Shown: piece after piece, positions 7,787 to 18,315 of the stretch
Position numbering within the stretch: position 1 is the first letter of the stretch
How the letters are laid out: the number at the start of each line of letters is the position of its first letter
Assembly: GCA_006247105.1 (NCBI GenBank)
Contig: VDLU01000015.1
Coordinates: 1-20,033 of the forward strand
Direction of reading: 5' to 3'
Source: Giardia muris
Taxonomy: Eukaryota; Fornicata; Diplomonadida; Hexamitidae
DNA length: 20,033 nt
Notes under the pieces: model-generated
The model's database searches: none
Seen by the model: the letters and a program-made list of their open reading frames with translations, nothing else
Told to the model about the DNA's origin: nothing
Program-made: the position numbers and the translations under genes

Positions 7787-7818
7787 CCTGGATTTTCATT
7801 AGTAAATATTAATCCAGG
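7787..7818. repeat. AT-rich inverted repeat in spacer (copy 2)
   Basis: This is identical to the copy at 185-216: CCTGGATT and AATCCAGG arms around an AT-rich 16-base loop. It lies about 315 bp upstream of module C in transcription order. Confidence 0.7.
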
Positions 7819-7981
7819 AGGATCTGGAGACCTGGGGGTTGGGGGGACGAGTCAGACGGATGTGGGAGAGGGCTCCCCGACGTGGTAGAGGGATGGGGGG
7901 AGTGTGTGCAGGCGTGGGGAGGGCTGAGGGAGGAAGGGGGGAGGCCTGAGAGGGGGGGCCACGAGGTGATTCAAGAGGAGT

Positions 7982-8051
7982 CAGGGGGGCATGGGGGGCC
8001 ATGAGATGGCATGAGAGGGCATGAGGATCCATGGGGGGCATGAGAGGGGCC
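7982..8051. repeat. Short catgag/ggcatg degenerate repeat, length-variable (copy 2)
   Basis: This 70-bp version has the same internal order as copy 1 with one extra G in the leading G run. Confidence 0.6.
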
Positions 8052-8084
8052 AGGGGGATCCACGAGAGGAGTGGGGGGGCTGGG

Positions 8085-8236
8085 GACGCGATGAGAGCGA
8101 TGAGAGATGACGGGGGACGATAAGAGATGATAAGAGACGATAAGGGACACGAGACACGATAAGGGACGATAATAAGTGATGAGAGGTGATGAGAGACGCG
8201 GGAGATGCGAGAGATGCGAGGGACACGGAGACGCGG
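8085..8236. repeat. Purine-rich GATGAGA/GATAAGA minisatellite (copy 2)
   Basis: The tract is the same as at 483-634 with no length change: degenerate gatgagag, gacgataaga and gagatgcga units, nearly all purine on the plus strand. Confidence 0.7.
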
Positions 8237-9518
8237 GCCGCCCGGGGACGCAGACACGCCCAGTCAGTGACCGGTGCCCACAGTGGCCTCGCCCTTCGGG
8301 CCGCCCCTTCGGTCCCCCTCTGAGGGGGCCCGTCGCTTCGGCGCCCCTCCGGTCCTAAACTTGAATGAAGGAGAAAGCGGGAAGGGTTCCCTCCCGTCTG
8401 GAATGATGAGCGTCGTCCCGGGCCCCATGGACCCACTACCTCTACTCGTGCCCTCGGGGGCCCGTTCGATCGTCCGTCCGATGACCCGTGGGGGCCTGAA
8501 AGTCCCATGATAGCCCGTGTCCGATCTTCACCCTCTGAAGGATCCGTGAGGGACCCGATCGATGAAGGGGGCCCGCCCCGTGGGGGAGTCCCCGTCCATG
8601 GATATGAGGCCCGGGCCCCATATGATGACCCGGATCCCCCTGATGACCCGGTCCATGTGGCCCGTATGAGGGGACGTGAAGGCCCCCTGGATCCTGTCCC
8701 GTGAGGACCGGACGGACCCCCGACCGAAGGAACCCCCATCCGTATGATGGACCACCCCCCCACCCATGAAGGTCCATGGACCTGTGGGGCGTGGATCTGG
8801 GTCCCCGCTCGAGACCCCCAGAGATTCAAGGGGGAGTCGGACCCCACGGGAATCCCCTGTTCGGCCCGGGCCCAGGAGACCCTCTGAAGGCCCCATGTGA
8901 CCCCGTTCATGGAGGACTCGAGGGGGACCCCACGGGCTATGGAAGGGGGGAAGATAGTCCCCCATCCCATTCGATGACCCACCCCCGAGGGGACCGTGCC
9001 CCCCGAAGGCCCATCCATATGACCACATGGTCCGATGACCCGGATCCCTCGAAGGAGGGCGGGGGGGTCGGACCCCAGTCCCCCGATGGAGCCATGAGCC
9101 CCCCCGTGTGAGGGCCCACCCCGTGAGGGACCGGGCCCCCCGTCCCCGTTCATCTTGAAGGACTTCAAGGGCCCCATGGACCCAGGGGACCCCCGGGGAC
9201 ACCTCGAATGACCCCTGGAGGGAAGGCCCCCGTGAGGACCCATGTGGACTCCCGGGCCAGGGCATGGACCCCCGATCCGTTCCGTGCCCAGGGGGACGGC
9301 CGTGGGCCCACGGGGGACCCCTGTACGACCCCCCGTTCGAGGGACCCGCGGACCCGCCCTCGCCCCTCCGGTCTTTTGATCTCGAGTCCGGATCCAAAAT
9401 CCACTGTAACCGTTCCAAATCTGGTATCCTTCTGTAGGCCCCCGTACCCGGGCCTTCGACCCACGGGGGTCTGATCTCGCTTCAGGTCGATCCGGGCGGG
9501 GGACGCCCCCCCTTGGGG

Positions 9519-9772
9519 CCCTCACCCCCCCTGGTATGACCCTCGGCGCCTCAAGTCTCACCCCTCGGGGATGCCCCCTTACGACCGGGGGCCCTCACCC
9601 CCCTGGTCCCACGACCGGAGGGGAGCCCTTCCCACCCCCCTGGTATGACGGGGGATGCCCTCACCCCCCTTCAGGTCTTCCTCGGGGCGGGGGGCCTCGC
9701 TTCCGGCCCCCCTTCGGGTCTCACGACCCTCGGGGGGGTTGTTCCGGCCCTTCCCTCACCCCCTCAGGTCTT
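9519..9772 (-). repeat. Cluster of five C-run elements downstream of the LSU 3' end (unit 2)
   Basis: The five elements seen at 1911-2164 recur here, the last at 9753-9772. One C run is a base shorter and one G run a base longer than in unit 1, and the motif cores are unchanged. This is a candidate Pol I terminator cluster by position only. Confidence 0.5.
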
Positions 9773-9779
9773 CGACCCT

Positions 9780-10066
9780 CGGGGGCTCGGGGGGAATGCC
9801 AACCCGAACCAAACCTCAGGCGGTCGCAAGAAGCTCCACGCCGTACAGTAGGTCGGAGAAAAGGGTCGTCAACCCGGGCGAATCGAGGGGAAGCCCCTCA
9901 ACCCATGCGAGTAGGTGGGATGGACACTTAGAGGCGTTCAGTGCTAGTCCCCCGAGCGCGACAGACCGGCACTGTCAAGTCAAACAACCGGGAGATCGGA
10001 GGCTCGCGACGGGTGTTCCTCTCGTACTGACCCGACGTACTGGACGCATGGAGATGGTCGGTAGGA

Positions 10067-10110
<44 letters not shown>

Positions 10111-10160
10111 CCTTAGACGGGTGAACAATCCGACGCTTCCGCACCGATGCATGCGGACGG

Positions 10161-10204
<44 letters not shown>

Positions 10205-10206
10205 GG

Positions 10207-10250
<44 letters not shown>

Positions 10251-10695
10251 TCACCTCCACGCTCGGATTACCGGAGCGGTTGAAGGATCGTTAGGCCACG
10301 CTTTCACGGCAAGTACCGGGACAGGGGGTACTAGTCAAGTAAGCTTATGCCCTTATGCTCCACGTGAGGTTTCCGACCTCACTGAGCTTACCATAGGACG
10401 CCTGCGGTGTGATCTAGCAGGCGCGCCGCCCCAGCCAAACTCCCCATCCGACCGTGTGCCGATGTAAGTCGGTGAGTGGGATGGTGAACAACGTCAGGGT
10501 ATCTCATGGAAGCGGCCTCCCCTGTATGCTGCACCGATGATCCCATCCCCCAGGATCGGATTGGAGTCAAGCTCAAAAGGGTCTTCTTGCCCCGCCGACC
10601 AACACCCGCCCGTTCCCGGGTCTGTAGGTTCACGGAGGCATGACTTGGGACAGTGGGATCCTCGTTGATCCATTCATGCACGTCGGAAATTACCC

Positions 10696-10747
<52 letters not shown>

Positions 10748-12474
10748 AGGGCTTGGATGAACCTCTTCATGGTGACGGTCATGGCACTGGGCAGAAATCA
10801 CGTCGTGTACGCATCCATGACGACTGGCACGACGCTATGTTGTTAGTAGACAGTCGGGATCCCTCGGTCCGTGCCGGTTCTGATCGATCAGAGCCACTCC
10901 TTCTCCCGAGGTTACGGAGCTAGTTTGCCGACTTCCCTGAGTCATGGTCTCTCCCGCCTAGAGGCTGATCACCTTGGAGTCCTGTTGCGGTTGTGGTACG
11001 ATCAGGATGGGGGGGGACACAACGGGTTTCATGGATGACCGAAGGGACATGTGATCCATCATGGCCATGCACGACCTGAAGTACTACTGGCCATGGGGGG
11101 ACTGGGGTAGGACGGGATGACTCCCACCATGTGCTTCGTTCATGTACCGTTGTGAAAGGATGTCACCAAGACCCCATCATACCACCGGGATGTTAACCGG
11201 TCAGCCCTATCGTCCTGTGAGGATGACCCCATGGTACGGCGTACACCATCGGACTTAGGATCGTGTCACCCGTATCTGATCGACAGGGATACGGAACCCA
11301 TCTCCACGTCAGGCCTCCAGATGGAGTAATGGCTACTACTACCGAGATCAGCAATCATGACTCGATCCACCACGTGTCACCCCATGGCTTCGACTCGATC
11401 ATGACGACCTCCTACCCGAGACACATCTCGGTCGGGTTCCGATCGTATGCTTCGGCGTGTTCCATTTTCCGGGCCCCTCGATTCGGCTGGTGGGTTGTTA
11501 CACACTCCTTAGAGGCTTCCTACTGTTAAGGCCACCTTCCAGCTGTCACGATCGACGGACACCGTTTGATCGAGCATACACTTCCACACCTTCCCCCGAC
11601 TGTCGGTTCATCCCGTCTTGCCCGTCCTGCTTACCAGGAGAGGCCCACTCGACATCAACACTGTTGAGGGGGCCCACACAAGTTGGCCCCGCTCCACCCT
11701 TGTTCATGGTTCGAGGGGTGGATAAGGAGTGACCTCCCTACTCCCACCGATCGTGGCCTTACCTAGGGCAGCTGTTCATGATGTCGGCTATCCTGGGAGA
11801 CATTTCGGAGGTAACCAGCTACCAGGTGGTTCGATGAGTCTTTCGCCCCTACACTCAACTCGACCGAGCGATTTGCACGTCAGCACCGGGATGGGCCTCC
11901 ACCAGGCTTTCGTCTGGCTTCACCCTGGTCAAGTGTAGATCACCACCTTTCGGGTCTAGGACCGATCGCTCTGCCCTTGTAAGGGGCCCCTTGAAGTCTT
12001 GACTTCCCTTTGCCACATGACTCGCGATCGGTCCTAACTCCTCGGTCCGTGTTTCGAGACGGGCCCGACCAATCGATCATCGACAGGTCGGGAGTCGCCT
12101 CCCGGGTTCAGGGTCTTTTGACGTGCCTGGGTCGGCATCCTTCTCACCTTTCGTTCGCACTACTTGGTCCTCTATCGGTCTCGGGGCGGTATTTAGCCTT
12201 AGAAGGGTACCACCTCCTCTTCCCTCTACACTCTCAAGCAGAGGTACTCGTCGTTGGGGTTGTGTCCATCCCTACGGGACTGGCACCCTCCTTGGTGTGG
12301 GTTTCAACCCATCTTCGGGTTTAGGACATCCCCCCAGTCCTCACAACGCTCATCGCTTCGAGGTCGGACTACTCCTGGATCGCTCGCCGCTAATCAAGGA
12401 ATCCCGGTTGGTGTCTTCTCCTGGGCGTACTGATATGCTTAAGTTCCACCCGTCATCTTCATCGGAGTGGGGGG
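9780..12474 (-). rRNA. Large subunit (28S-like) rRNA, unit 2
   Basis: This is the second complete LSU copy, near-identical to 2172-4865 with the same landmarks. The sarcin-ricin loop is at about 10015-10028, and GAACTTAAGCATATCA at about 12432-12447. The only difference I found from unit 1 is a G run of eight (11009-11016) where units 1 and 3 have seven. It lies in a G-rich, probably variable, part of the molecule. Ends are estimated as for unit 1. Confidence 0.93.
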
Positions 12475-12512
12475 GGATCCTCATCTCATTCCCCATCGTT
12501 CAACCCCTCGAA
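12475..12512 (-). other. Internal transcribed spacer 2, unit 2
   Basis: This short spacer between 5.8S and LSU is the same as in unit 1. Its limits are uncertain by about 20 bases. Confidence 0.6.
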
Positions 12513-12647
12513 CAACCCAGTTCGTAGATCACCCCACCACCCCGATGATCCATTCGAAGATCGATGTCACGTGCTTGGACCACATCGAGTATCGTCGTCA
12601 GCCACGTCCTTCATCGTCCCCCGAGCCAAGGCATCCACCGGGTCGCG
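12513..12647 (-). rRNA. 5.8S rRNA, unit 2
   Basis: The landmarks of the unit 1 copy recur without visible change (CGGTGGATGCCTTGGCTC, CGATGAAGGACGTGGC and ACATCGATCTTCGAA on the minus strand). It is about 135 nt with estimated ends. Confidence 0.85.
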
Positions 12648-12684
12648 TCATCTCATTGCCTTCATCCTCGTACCTTCCCTCTCG
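12648..12684 (-). other. Internal transcribed spacer 1, unit 2
   Basis: About 37 bases lie between SSU and 5.8S, the same as in unit 1. The gatggatccatc palindrome at the SSU boundary is at 12684-12695. Confidence 0.65.
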
Positions 12685-14116
12685 ATGGATCCATCCGCAG
12701 GTTCACCTACGGATACCTTGTTACGACTTCTCCTTCCTCCAAGCCTCGCGGTTCGTCCCTGTTCGGTTCATCCCTCCCAGGAGCTCGCCAGAAGACCCAG
12801 TCGGTAGGAGCGACGGGCGGTGTGTACAAGGGGCAGGGACGTATCCGGCGTAGATTGATGACCTACGCCTACTAGACATTCCAGGTTCACGAGGACGTTC
12901 CAGTCCACGATCCCAACCACGTGGGGGTTTGATCTCATCAAGCTTCACAACTCGACGTGGTTTCATCCCCACAGTGTAGTACGCGTGCAGCCCAGGGCGT
13001 CTAAGGGCATCACAGACCTGTTATCGCCCCACCTTCCTCCAATTCACCATTGGCGGTCCCATCCAGGTTAGGGTCTCGCTCGTTGTCGCAGTCAAGCAGA
13101 CGGCTCAAGCCACGGGCTGTGAACGGCCATGCACCACCACTCGTACGATCACGAAGGTCCTCTCAACCGTCGATCCTCCGTACGTCTGGGCCTGGTAAGG
13201 TGTTCGCGTTGAGTCAAATTGAGCCGCAGACTCCACGTCTGGTGGTACCCCTCCGTCAATGCCTTCAAGTTCCAGCCTTGCGGCCATACTCCCCCCAGAG
13301 CCCGTACCCTGATCGGTTTCCCTTCGATCCTGACGACCTGGCCAGTCTCTCGGTGGCATCGTTTACGCCCGGGAATACGGTGGTGTCTAATCGCCTTCTC
13401 GCCCCCGGGCTTCGTCCTGGTTCGACTGATATGGTCTTGGCAAGTGCCTACGCCTTTGTCTGTCTTGGTCGGATCATCCTATTTCACCCGTCCCCCACCA
13501 ATACACATGCCCTTACCCATTCACCTTCATGTCCGTCCCGGGCTTTCTCGTACTCACTCCCGCCTTAAGCGCTCCTCTTTCCTCCCGGCTGGACGTCTCG
13601 ACTCCGGACGTTTTAACTGCAACAGCGCCGTACGACGCCTGCCGAGCTGGAATTACCGCGGCTGCTGGCACCAGACCTTTCCCTCGACTTGTGCTGGGGT
13701 CATCTACCCCCCAGTCTTCCCATTTCATGGGATCCCCCGTTGCTGCCTCACGCCTTCACGCATTGGGCAAGTTCCGCGCCTGCTGCCGTCCTTGGATGTA
13801 CGGGCCGTCTCTCAGGCCCGTTCTCCGGAGTCAAACCCTGATCCTCCGCCAGGCATCATCCCCTCCGTAGACCACTACTCTACCGACTAGGTAATACCTC
13901 GGAACCTCATCCGGGCATTCGCTCCATCGCGTGCTTTCCTTCCCCGCTCTTGAGCACTCGTCTTGGCGCTGGGTTGCCAGCGGTATCCGTCTAGCCTTCA
14001 CCCCCGGTCAGACTCGTACCGTTGTACCGAGCCGTCCGCCACTTCATACCTCGTGTCCGCTTGCATGGCTTTTGTCCTTGGGGGTAGCGTAGTACTCCGG
14101 CAGGATCAACCGGATG
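12685..14116 (-). rRNA. Small subunit (16S-like/18S) rRNA, unit 2
   Basis: This is the second complete SSU copy, at a constant offset of 7609 from unit 1 and with no difference that I can see. It has the eukaryotic SSU start near 14091-14112, GTGCCAGCAGCCGCGGTAA near 13649-13671 and GTACACACCGCCCGTCGC at 12810-12827. The Giardia-type AACTTGAAGGCATTGACGGA is at about 13253-13272. Confidence 0.96.
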
Positions 14117-14229
14117 GTCTGTCGATCGGTCGATCCGTCCGTTGTGGGCCGGCCCTTCCGTCCTCTCGTCGTACGATCCACACTCGTCGTCGGGTGGGTC
14201 TTCTCGTCCCGGTCCGGCCTCGTCGTGCC
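14117..14229 (-). other. Candidate 5' external transcribed spacer, unit 2
   Basis: This repeats 6508-6620, including the four regularly spaced CGACGAG-type motifs. It is the 5' ETS if transcription starts at the TATAGGG of module A. Confidence 0.5.
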
Positions 14230-14354
14230 TTCCCTATAGTAGCCGAAAATCGGCCTCCATCTTTGGGCCACTTATTGAAGGTCTCTAGGTGGGGGTTGTG
14301 GTCCTTCTTCCCCAGCTCACTCCCCTCCCTGCGACGGCACTTCGTTCAGGACCG
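14230..14354 (-). promoter_or_regulatory. Module A: candidate RNA polymerase I gene promoter, unit 2
   Basis: The sequence is the same as in unit 1: sense core TTCAATAAGTGG, AAAGATGGAGGCCGA, GCCGATTTTCGGC hairpin and CTACTATAGGG. The G-run tract next to it (14359-14393) is also unchanged. Confidence 0.55.
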
Positions 14355-14409
14355 GGCGAGGGGGGGAGGGAGGAAGACCGAGGGGGGAGGGGGCCGTTCG
14401 GAGGGGGCC

Positions 14410-14812
14410 TCCTCCCCGTCCGATTTGGGGGCCTCTCGCCCCTCCCCCCGTTCGATTTGAGGGGGGGCGGGCCCTGGAGCCCTCCTCCCCGTCCGATTTG
14501 GGGGCCTCTCGCCCCTCCCCCGTTCGATTTGAGGGGGGGCGGGCCCTGGAGCCCTCCTCCCCGTCCGATTTGGGGGCCTCTCGCCCCTCCCCCCGTTCGA
14601 TTTGAGGGGGGGCGGGCCCTGGAGCCCTCCTCCCCGTCCGATTTGGGGGCCTCTCGCCCCTCCCCCCGTTCGATTTGAGGGGGGGCGGGCCCTGGAGCCC
14701 TCCTCCCCGTCCGATTTGGGGGCCTCTCGCCCCTCCCCCCGTCGATTTGAGGGGGGGGCCGGGCCCCTCCGCCGGGCCTCCGCCCCCCCCCGGGGGGGGC
14801 GGGCCCTCGGCC
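14410..14812. repeat. 73-bp tandem repeat array in promoter spacer (five copies, unit 2)
   Basis: The landmark ccgatttggggg starts at 14420, 14493, 14565, 14638 and 14711, so five copies against six in unit 1. The second copy is 72 bp through loss of one C. After the last copy the sequence differs from unit 1: an extra stretch of about 41 bp rich in ccgggc, ccgcc and C9/G8 runs (about 14757-14800) precedes the shared cgggccctcggccgg flank. Net change is 33 bp shorter. The array lies between modules A and B as in unit 1. Confidence 0.9.
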
Positions 14813-14850
14813 GGCCTCGCCCCTTCGGGCCCCCGGGCCCCGGCCTCCTG

Positions 14851-14976
14851 GCCCCTACAGTAGCGGAAAGTCGGCCTCCACCTTTCGTCCACTTATTGAG
14901 GGTCCCCAGGTGACCCCTCCGATCCTTCTCCTCCCCGCCCCGCGGCAGCACTTCGTCCCCCGTCCCCCGGGGCCCG
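14851..14976 (-). promoter_or_regulatory. Module B: diverged copy of module A, candidate spacer promoter (unit 2)
   Basis: The sequence is the same as 7275-7400. It keeps the broken hairpin core and TGTAGGG, so these changes are fixed in the array and are not errors in one unit. Confidence 0.6.
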
Positions 14977-14986
14977 GCCTTCCTCC

Positions 14987-15048
14987 TTCCCCTATAGTAG
15001 CCGAAAGTCGGCCTCCATCTTTCGTGCACTTTCTGCTCGATTTTAGGT
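14987..15048 (-). promoter_or_regulatory. Module C: shorter third copy of the promoter-like core (unit 2)
   Basis: The sequence is the same as 7411-7472, with intact GCCGACTTTCGGC hairpin and CTACTATAGGGG in sense orientation. Confidence 0.6.
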
Positions 15049-15362
15049 GTAAGTTGGTGTCCGAAGTCGAGTTTCAAAAAATGGCCCACCAGGCCTCGAC
15101 CCGTCCCCGGCCCAGGAGCGTCCCGGGAGCCTCCCGACCCCCCAAAGATCGCTCATAGGCCCCCACAAGGCCCTTAGGTGGCCCCTCCATCCCTCTCGAC
15201 CCGTCCCCAAGGATGACCCCATGCAAGTCTCCTGCCATCCCCACGACCCCCACGGCCCTCCCACTGCGTGCACAGTCACGTAACACCGTCGAAAGGGTGC
15301 AGGGGGGACGGGAGTCCCATGGGACGAGATGATGGATCGAACCCTCTATTGTCCGGGATTCC

Positions 15363-15394
15363 CCTGGATTTTCATTAGTAAATATTAATCCAGG
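15363..15394. repeat. AT-rich inverted repeat in spacer (copy 3)
   Basis: This is identical to the copies at 185-216 and 7787-7818, with 8-base arms and a TAAATATT-containing loop. Confidence 0.7.
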
Positions 15395-15558
15395 AGGATC
15401 TGGAGACCTGGGGGTTGGGGGGACGAGTCAGACGGATGTGGGAGAGGGCTCCCCGACGTGGTAGAGGGATGGGGGGGAGTGTGTGCAGGCGTGGGGAGGG
15501 CTGAGGGAGGAAGGGGGGAGGCCTGAGAGGGGGGGCCACGAGGTGATTCAAGAGGAGT

Positions 15559-15617
15559 CAGGGGGGCATGGGGGGCATGAGGGGCATGAGGATCCATGAG
15601 GATCCATGAGAGGGGCC
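15559..15617. repeat. Short catgag/ggcatg degenerate repeat, rearranged (copy 3)
   Basis: This copy is 59 bp, about 10 bp shorter than the other two. The ggccatgagatggcatgagag part is missing, and gaggatccat occurs twice in a row. Confidence 0.65.
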
Positions 15618-15650
15618 AGGGGGATCCACGAGAGGAGTGGGGGGGCTGGG

Positions 15651-15802
15651 GACGCGATGAGAGCGATGAGAGATGACGGGGGACGATAAGAGATGATAAG
15701 AGACGATAAGGGACACGAGACACGATAAGGGACGATAATAAGTGATGAGAGGTGATGAGAGACGCGGGAGATGCGAGAGATGCGAGGGACACGGAGACGC
15801 GG
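15651..15802. repeat. Purine-rich GATGAGA/GATAAGA minisatellite (copy 3)
   Basis: The tract is the same length and sequence as the other two copies, in contrast to the variable tract just left of it. Confidence 0.7.
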
Positions 15803-17085
15803 GCCGCCCGGGGACGCAGACACGCCCAGTCAGTGGCCGGTGCCCACAGTGGCCTCGCCCTTCGGGCCGCCCCTTCGGTCCCCCTCTGAGGGGGCCCGTC
15901 GCTTCGGCGCCCCTCCGGTCCTAAACTTGAATGAAGGAGAAAGCGGGAAGGGTTCCCTCCCGTCTGGAATGATGAGCGTCGTCCCGGGCCCCATGGACCC
16001 ACTACCTCTACTCGTGCCCTCGGGGGCCCGTTCGATCGTCCGTCCGATGACCCGTGGGGGCCTGAAAGTCCCATGATAGCCCGTGTCCGATCTTCACCCT
16101 CTGAAGGATCCGTGAGGGACCCGATCGATGAAGGGGGCCCGCCCCGTGGGGGAGTCCCCGTCCATGGATATGAGGCCCGGGCCCCATATGATGACCCGGA
16201 TCCCCCTGATGACCCGGTCCATGTGGCCCGTATGAGGGGACGTGAAGGCCCCCTGGATCCTGTCCCGTGAGGACCGGACGGACCCCCGACCGAAGGAACC
16301 CCCATCCGTATGATGGACCACCCCCCCACCCATGAAGGTCCATGGACCTGTGGGGCGTGGATCTGGGTCCCCGCTCGAGACCCCCAGAGATTCAAGGGGG
16401 AGTCGGACCCCACGGGAATCCCCTGTTCGGCCCGGGCCCAGGAGACCCTCTGAAGGCCCCATGTGACCCCGTTCATGGAGGACTCGAGGGGGACCCCACG
16501 GGCTATGGAAGGGGGGAAGATAGTCCCCCATCCCATTCGATGACCCACCCCCGAGGGGACCGTGACCCCCCGGAAGGCCCATCCATATGACCACATGGTC
16601 CGATGACCCGGCCCCTCGAAGGAGGGCGGGGGGGTCGGACCCCAGTCCCCGATGGAGCCATGAGTCCCCCCCGTGTGAGGGCCCACCCCGTGAGGGACCG
16701 GGCCCCCCGTCCCCGTTCATCTTGAAGGACTTCAAGGGCCCCATGGACCCAGGGGACCCCCGGGGACACCTCGAATGACCCCTGGAGGGAAGGCCCCCGT
16801 GAGGACCCATGTGGACTCCCGGGCCAGGGCATGGACCCCCGATCCGTTCCGTGCCCAGGGGGACGGCCGTGGGCCCACGGGGGACCCCTGTACGACCCCC
16901 CGTTCGAGGGACCCGCGGACCCGCCCTCGCCCCTCCGGTCTTTTGATCTCGAGTCCGGATCCAAAATCCACTGTAACCGTTCCAAATCTGGTATCCTTCT
17001 GTAGGCCCCCGTACCCGGGCCTTCGACCCACGGGGGTCTGATCTCGCTTCAGGTCGATCCGGGCGGGGGACGCCCCCCCTTGGGG

Positions 17086-17340
17086 CCCTCACCCCCCCTG
17101 GTATGACCCTCGGCGCCTCAAGTCTCACCCCTCGGGGATGCCCCCTTACGACCGGGGGCCCTCACCCCCCTGGTCCCACGACCGGAGGGGAGCCCTTCCC
17201 ACCCCCCTGGTATGACGGGGGATGCCCTCACCCCCCTTCAGGTCTTCCTCGGGGCGGGGGGCCTCGCTTCCGGCCCCCCCTTCGGGTCTCACGACCCTCG
17301 GGGGGGTTGTTCCGGCCCTTCCCTCACCCCCTCAGGTCTT
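17086..17340 (-). repeat. Cluster of five C-run elements downstream of the LSU 3' end (unit 3)
   Basis: The five elements recur, the first starting at 17086 and the last at 17321-17340. One G run is a base longer than in unit 1. This is a candidate Pol I terminator cluster by position only. Confidence 0.5.
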
Positions 17341-17347
17341 CGACCCT

Positions 17348-17634
17348 CGGGGGCTCGGGGGGAATGCCAACCCGAACCAAACCTCAGGCGGTCGCAAGAA
17401 GCTCCACGCCGTACAGTAGGTCGGAGAAAAGGGTCGTCAACCCGGGCGAATCGAGGGGAAGCCCCTCAACCCATGCGAGTAGGTGGGATGGACACTTAGA
17501 GGCGTTCAGTGCTAGTCCCCCGAGCGCGACAGACCGGCACTGTCAAGTCAAACAACCGGGAGATCGGAGGCTCGCGACGGGTGTTCCTCTCGTACTGACC
17601 CGACGTACTGGACGCATGGAGATGGTCGGTAGGA

Positions 17635-17678
<44 letters not shown>

Positions 17679-17728
17679 CCTTAGACGGGTGAACAATCCG
17701 ACGCTTCCGCACCGATGCATGCGGACGG

Positions 17729-17772
<44 letters not shown>

Positions 17773-17774
17773 GG

Positions 17775-17818
<44 letters not shown>

Positions 17819-18263
17819 TCACCTCCACGCTCGGATTACCGGAGCGGTTGAAGGATCGTTAGGCCACGCTTTCACGGCAAGTACCGGGACAGGGGGTACT
17901 AGTCAAGTAAGCTTATGCCCTTATGCTCCACGTGAGGTTTCCGACCTCACTGAGCTTACCATAGGACGCCTGCGGTGTGATCTAGCAGGCGCGCCGCCCC
18001 AGCCAAACTCCCCATCCGACCGTGTGCCGATGTAAGTCGGTGAGTGGGATGGTGAACAACGTCAGGGTATCTCATGGAAGCGGCCTCCCCTGTATGCTGC
18101 ACCGATGATCCCATCCCCCAGGATCGGATTGGAGTCAAGCTCAAAAGGGTCTTCTTGCCCCGCCGACCAACACCCGCCCGTTCCCGGGTCTGTAGGTTCA
18201 CGGAGGCATGACTTGGGACAGTGGGATCCTCGTTGATCCATTCATGCACGTCGGAAATTACCC

Positions 18264-18315
<52 letters not shown>

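Larger units (their letters stand above)
7473..9779. other. rDNA intergenic spacer between units 1 and 2
   Basis: This is the full spacer from module C to the estimated LSU 3' end of unit 2. The stretch 7473-7600 is not seen left of position 1 because the window begins there. The remainder repeats 1-2171 with small differences. These include a 5-base insertion (atagc) near 8510, ggatccc instead of ggcccc near 9041, and single C or G run changes near 9080, 9110 and 9710-9740. A long open frame (7981-9561, minus) arises from the lack of stop codons in GC-rich DNA and is not conserved in the other units. Confidence 0.9.
15049..17347. other. rDNA intergenic spacer between units 2 and 3
   Basis: This is the third sample of the spacer. 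It shares the atagc insertion with the unit 1-2 spacer (near 16075) but matches the first spacer at other sites (ggcccc near 16611). It has its own changes: gtggccgg for gtgaccgg near 15835, gaccccccgg near 16564 and the shortened catgag tract at 15559-15617. No conserved gene is seen. Confidence 0.9.

Noticed and set aside
7981..9561. Open frame of 526 codons on the minus strand across the spacer
   Set aside because: It is rich in Gly, Pro, Arg and Ser as expected from GC-rich non-coding DNA. The equivalent frame in the other spacers is broken or shifted by 1- and 5-base indels, and it runs over minisatellite sequence. No domain is recognisable.
15385..16686. Open frame of 433 codons on the minus strand in the third spacer
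   Set aside because: It is the same spacer read in a different combination of frames, with no conservation between units and a C-terminus encoded by simple repeats.
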